Below, one piece after another: positions 12,816 to 15,194 of a stretch of 15,194 bases of DNA (within the stretch, counting starts at the first letter, position 1; each line of letters starts with the position of its first letter). The notes under the pieces were generated by a model. It was given only the letters and a program-made list of their open reading frames with translations. It had not been told where the DNA came from and searched no databases. A program made the translations under genes and the position numbers. The DNA is from Desulfobulbaceae bacterium (GTDB lineage Bacteria; Desulfobacterota; Desulfobulbia; Desulfobulbales; Desulfurivibrionaceae): the NCBI GenBank assembly GCA_003517965.1, contig DOZO01000008.1, positions 10,276-25,469 on the forward strand. Reading direction: 5' to 3'.

Positions 12816-15194
12816 TTACCCCTGCAACAGACTCAAAACGGTCTGGCTGCTGGCGTTGGCCTGGGCCATGGCAAAGGAGCTGGCCTGGGTCAGGATCTGG
12901 AACTTGGAGAAGTTCGCCGCTTCCTCGGCAAAGTCAACGTCGCGGATGCTGGATTCAGCGGAAGCGATGTTAACCTTGGTTGCCGCGAGGTTGGCGATGG
13001 TGGAGGTCAACTGGTTCTGTACGGAACCAAGATCGCCACGCACCTTGTCCAAATCCTTAAGGGCCGAGTCGGCAACCGCGATGGCGATCTGGGCGCCTTC
13101 CTGGGTGAGAACGTTAACATCGGACAGCCTGTTGGTGGCGGTGTCGGATATACTCGTACCCGATGCGCCACCCGCATTGGCCGCCAGGGTAGAACCAGAC
13201 TGAATAACAGAATCCTTGGCAAGGGTCATTGCCTCAGCCAGGGTCTGATTGCCATTCGTAACATAATCACGTTCCAGCACGGTTCCAGCAGAGAGCGTAA
13301 CATCCGCTGACGCGGCATCAAGCACAACCATGTCATTGGTCAACACTGTGCCCTGTGCCAGAGTAGTGGCGTCAATAAGAATAGACCCGGCAGCAAGACT
13401 TACCGCATTCTGAGCGGTCTTAGTACCGTTGGTTACCACGTTTCCGCCAAGGGTGGATCCTGCGGCCAAGACGCTGGCCGTGGCAATGGTGGAACCGGAC
13501 TCAAGAGCCATGGCCTGGGTGGTGGTATAGGCTGCAGCCGTGGTAACAGCCGCGCCCACAGAACTCCCAGCAAGCAGGTTAAGGCTGGTATCGTTGATAA
13601 TACTTCCTGACTTCAGGGTCATATCCTGACTCAGGGTAACGGGACCAGCTGCAGTGGTGAGATCCTTACCGAAATAGGAACCAACAGCCAGAGTGCTGGA
13701 GGCTGCGAGTGTGCTGTCGTGGGCGATGACCATATCAGCACTCAAAGTTATTGCATTGGCTTCCGTTGTGGTATCCGCATTCAATACGGTTCCGGCCAGG
13801 ATGGTATCATTATTCGAATCCTTGATATCCTGAGTAAGTACCGTACCCGCGGCCAAGGTGGAACTGGCAGCCAGGGTGCTGCCGGCGGTCAGCAGAGCAG
13901 CGCCGACCGTTTTGTATGTAGCGGCGGAGGTTGTGAATTTACCACCCAAGATTGAACCGGATTCAATGGTTGTGGCACCAAGAGAAGAGCCAGCCTTAAT
14001 CAGGGAATCCTGAGTAGTAGTGATAGTAGCTGCGTTGTTAATTGCCGCAGTCAAAGCGCCACCCAAGATGGTCCCGGCAGCAAAGGTGGAAGCTGTCGCA
14101 ATGGTGGTGCCGGCAGCCAAGGTTGAATCAATGGTGGTGGTAGTAGCACCGGTGGTCGTAAGATTGGTGGTAAAATCGGTGGCGGAGCCACCGGCCAGAT
14201 CGGTAATCAACAGCTCATTGGAGCCGGTCTGGGTCAATTTTACATAGCCCACGGTGGACAACTGCGAACCGGCCAGTGGTGCGCCGGTGCCGCCGGTTAC
14301 ACTGATGGCCCGGCCATCGGTGGAGGTCAGCTTCAGGGTGCCGTCGGCGCCCACGCTGGCGAGCACGCCATGGTCGGCGGTTTTATTGTTGATCGCCTTG
14401 GCCAGGGCGCCGTCCGCGTCGTTATCAACTACGGTTACCGCGCCGATGGAGACGCCGTTGATGGCGAAATCCGAACCGGTGGTGCCGGCGGCCACGGCCG
14501 CGCTGCTCTCTGACTCAACCACCGCGGCGGCGGAAACGCCCAACACGTCGGAGAGTTTATTAATGGCATCGGCCAGAGCGCCCAGACCGTTCTCGGCGCT
14601 GTTGTTGGCCTGAATGTCAATGGCCTGCAGGGTAAAAGATTTGGCCTGCAGGTTGCTGTAGATGGAAAGCTGCACGGTGCCGCCGGTGGCATTGGTCAAG
14701 GAAAGATTGCCGGTGGTGACATGGCCGACCTTGGTTGATTCGGCCGAGCCGATGGAGATATTGACGGTTTCGCCGGAGTAGGCGCCGACCTGGAACTTCC
14801 TGTCGGTAAAGTTGCCGGAAAGCAGCTTCTGGCCGTTAAAAGCCGTGCTCTTGGCGATGATGTCCAACTCTTCCAGAAGCTTGTTGATATCGGACTGAAT
14901 CGCCTTACGGGATTCGGTGGTCTGCCCGTCCTGGGCCGCCTGGATCGACTTGGTCTTGATGGTGTTGACGATCTTGATCGACTCGTCCAAGGCGCCGTCC
15001 GCGGTCTGCACCATGGAAATACCGTCACTGGCGTTCCGTATCGCCTGCCCAAGCCCCAGGAACTGGGACTTCAGAGCGTCAGCGATGGCCAGACCGGCAG
15101 AGTCATCCGACGCCCGGTTGATTCGCAGACCGGAAGACAGTTTTTCAAGAGACGCGCTCAAGCCGCTGTCGTTCTTGATCATGTTGCTATGGGC
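12816..15194 (-). CDS. fliC: Flagellin, very long, start lies beyond the window edge (partial)
   Basis: Structural protein of the flagellar filament, exported by the type III flagellar apparatus. The visible 792 residues end in the canonical C-terminal D0 region (SSFAMAQANASSQTVLSLLQG). The N-terminal D1 region is classic: NDSGLSASLEKLSSGLRINR then ASDDSAGLAIADALKSQ. Codons for Ala-His-Ser-Asn precede the Met at 15182, matching the '..NIAALNAHSN' segment of flagellins, so the true start is roughly 15 codons past the right edge and Met15182 is internal. Counting from that Met, N-terminal D0/D1 is about 1-150, a flagellin IN-type segment about 237-300, repeats about 350-668, and C-terminal D1/D0 about 684-788. 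Many flagellins are 270-500 residues, so the insert makes this one unusually long. Promoter not in window; terminator at 12706-12744. Confidence 0.92.
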   Translation of the reverse strand, partial: AHSNMIKNDSGLSASLEKLSSGLRINRASDDSAGLAIADALKSQFLGLGQAIRNASDGISMVQTADGALDESIKIVNTIKTKSIQAAQDGQTTESRKAIQSDINKLLEELDIIAKSTAFNGQKLLSGNFTDRKFQVGAYSGETVNISIGSAESTKVGHVTTGNLSLTNATGGTVQLSIYSNLQAKSFTLQAIDIQANNSAENGLGALADAINKLSDVLGVSAAAVVESESSAAVAAGTTGSDFAINGVSIGAVTVVDNDADGALAKAINNKTADHGVLASVGADGTLKLTSTDGRAISVTGGTGAPLAGSQLSTVGYVKLTQTGSNELLITDLAGGSATDFTTNLTTTGATTTTIDSTLAAGTTIATASTFAAGTILGGALTAAINNAATITTTQDSLIKAGSSLGATTIESGSILGGKFTTSAATYKTVGAALLTAGSTLAASSTLAAGTVLTQDIKDSNNDTILAGTVLNADTTTEANAITLSADMVIAHDSTLAASSTLAVGSYFGKDLTTAAGPVTLSQDMTLKSGSIINDTSLNLLAGSSVGAAVTTAAAYTTTQAMALESGSTIATASVLAAGSTLGGNVVTNGTKTAQNAVSLAAGSILIDATTLAQGTVLTNDMVVLDAASADVTLSAGTVLERDYVTNGNQTLAEAMTLAKDSVIQSGSTLAANAGGASGTSISDTATNRLSDVNVLTQEGAQIAIAVADSALKDLDKVRGDLGSVQNQLTSTIANLAATKVNIASAESSIRDVDFAEEAANFSKFQILTQASSFAMAQANASSQTVLSLLQG
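13179..14135 (-). repeat. Degenerate tandem repeats of about 36 codons inside the flagellin gene
   Basis: About nine or ten units share a pattern of M-x-L-x-SGS-x-I, then x-L-AAGS-x-LGG. Examples, counted from Met15182, are STLAAGTTIATASTFAAGTILGG near 353, SLIKAGSSLGATTIESGSILGG near 393, MALESGSTIATASVLAAGSTLGG near 558 and VSLAAGSILIDATTLAQGTVL near 594. Spacings run from about 24 to 40 residues with a mode near 36. The region is rich in Thr, Ser, Ala and Gly, lacks Cys and Trp, and suggests a beta-solenoid-like, surface-exposed filament domain. Confidence 0.75.

Noticed and set aside
13179..14135. CRISPR-like or minisatellite array
   Set aside because: The repetition is at protein level, degenerate and in frame within flagellin; there are no constant repeats with unique spacers.
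15180..15182. ATG at 15182 as the flagellin start
   Set aside because: Upstream in-frame codons continue the flagellin N-terminus (Ala-His-Ser-Asn), so the gene runs off the window edge.

Overview
The window looks like a chromosomal segment of an anaerobic Gram-negative bacterium, most likely a Desulfobacterota (deltaproteobacterial, Desulfobulbales-like) sulfate reducer or relative. This is an inference from gene content: a RACo-like corrinoid-protein activator, an HgdB/HgdC-like redox pair, two radical SAM enzymes, LptF/LptG (so an outer membrane) and a polar-type flagellin. No rRNA, tRNA, prophage or insertion sequence is seen, and the assignment is not phylogenetic.

Layout. On the minus strand at the left are a DHH-family phosphoesterase (33-1055) and a RACo-like ASKHA protein without its ferredoxin domain (1192-2739). 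Diverging from these is a tight five-gene plus-strand operon: lptF (2975-4165), lptG (4162-5241), a compact HgdB-like protein (5254-6033), a compact HgdC-like ATPase activator (6030-6698) and a 65-residue four-cysteine protein (6709-6906). Facing it is a minus-strand pair: a 100-residue unknown protein (7956-8258) and an Elp3-like radical SAM protein (6916-7938). Next is a plus-strand pair from a good sigma70-type promoter: a TadA-like deaminase (8431-8940) and a radical SAM protein with a cysteine-rich tail (8953-9957). The latter ends in a perfect 14-bp stem-loop.

The 9958-10363 gap holds a palindromic repeat, a 39-residue lysine-rich microprotein gene on the minus strand, divergent promoter candidates, and a terminator-like hairpin just before the next gene. 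That gene, 10364-11959, is a fused HisH-HisF imidazole glycerol phosphate synthase of the fungal HIS7 type, standing alone without other his genes. To its right on the minus strand are a toxin-antitoxin pair (11999-12647), a rho-independent terminator and a second copy of the palindrome. Last is a very long flagellin (12816 to beyond the right edge) whose centre carries about nine or ten degenerate repeats of roughly 36 residues.

The most unusual content is the compact HgdB/HgdC-like pair plus Cys4 protein in the LPS-export operon; the RACo-like activator reduced to its ASKHA part; the eukaryote-style HisHF fusion with a possible attenuator; and the repeat-filled flagellin. Two different ASKHA-type reductive activators lie within 5 kb, which suggests low-potential electron chemistry, but no substrate enzyme for either is visible here.
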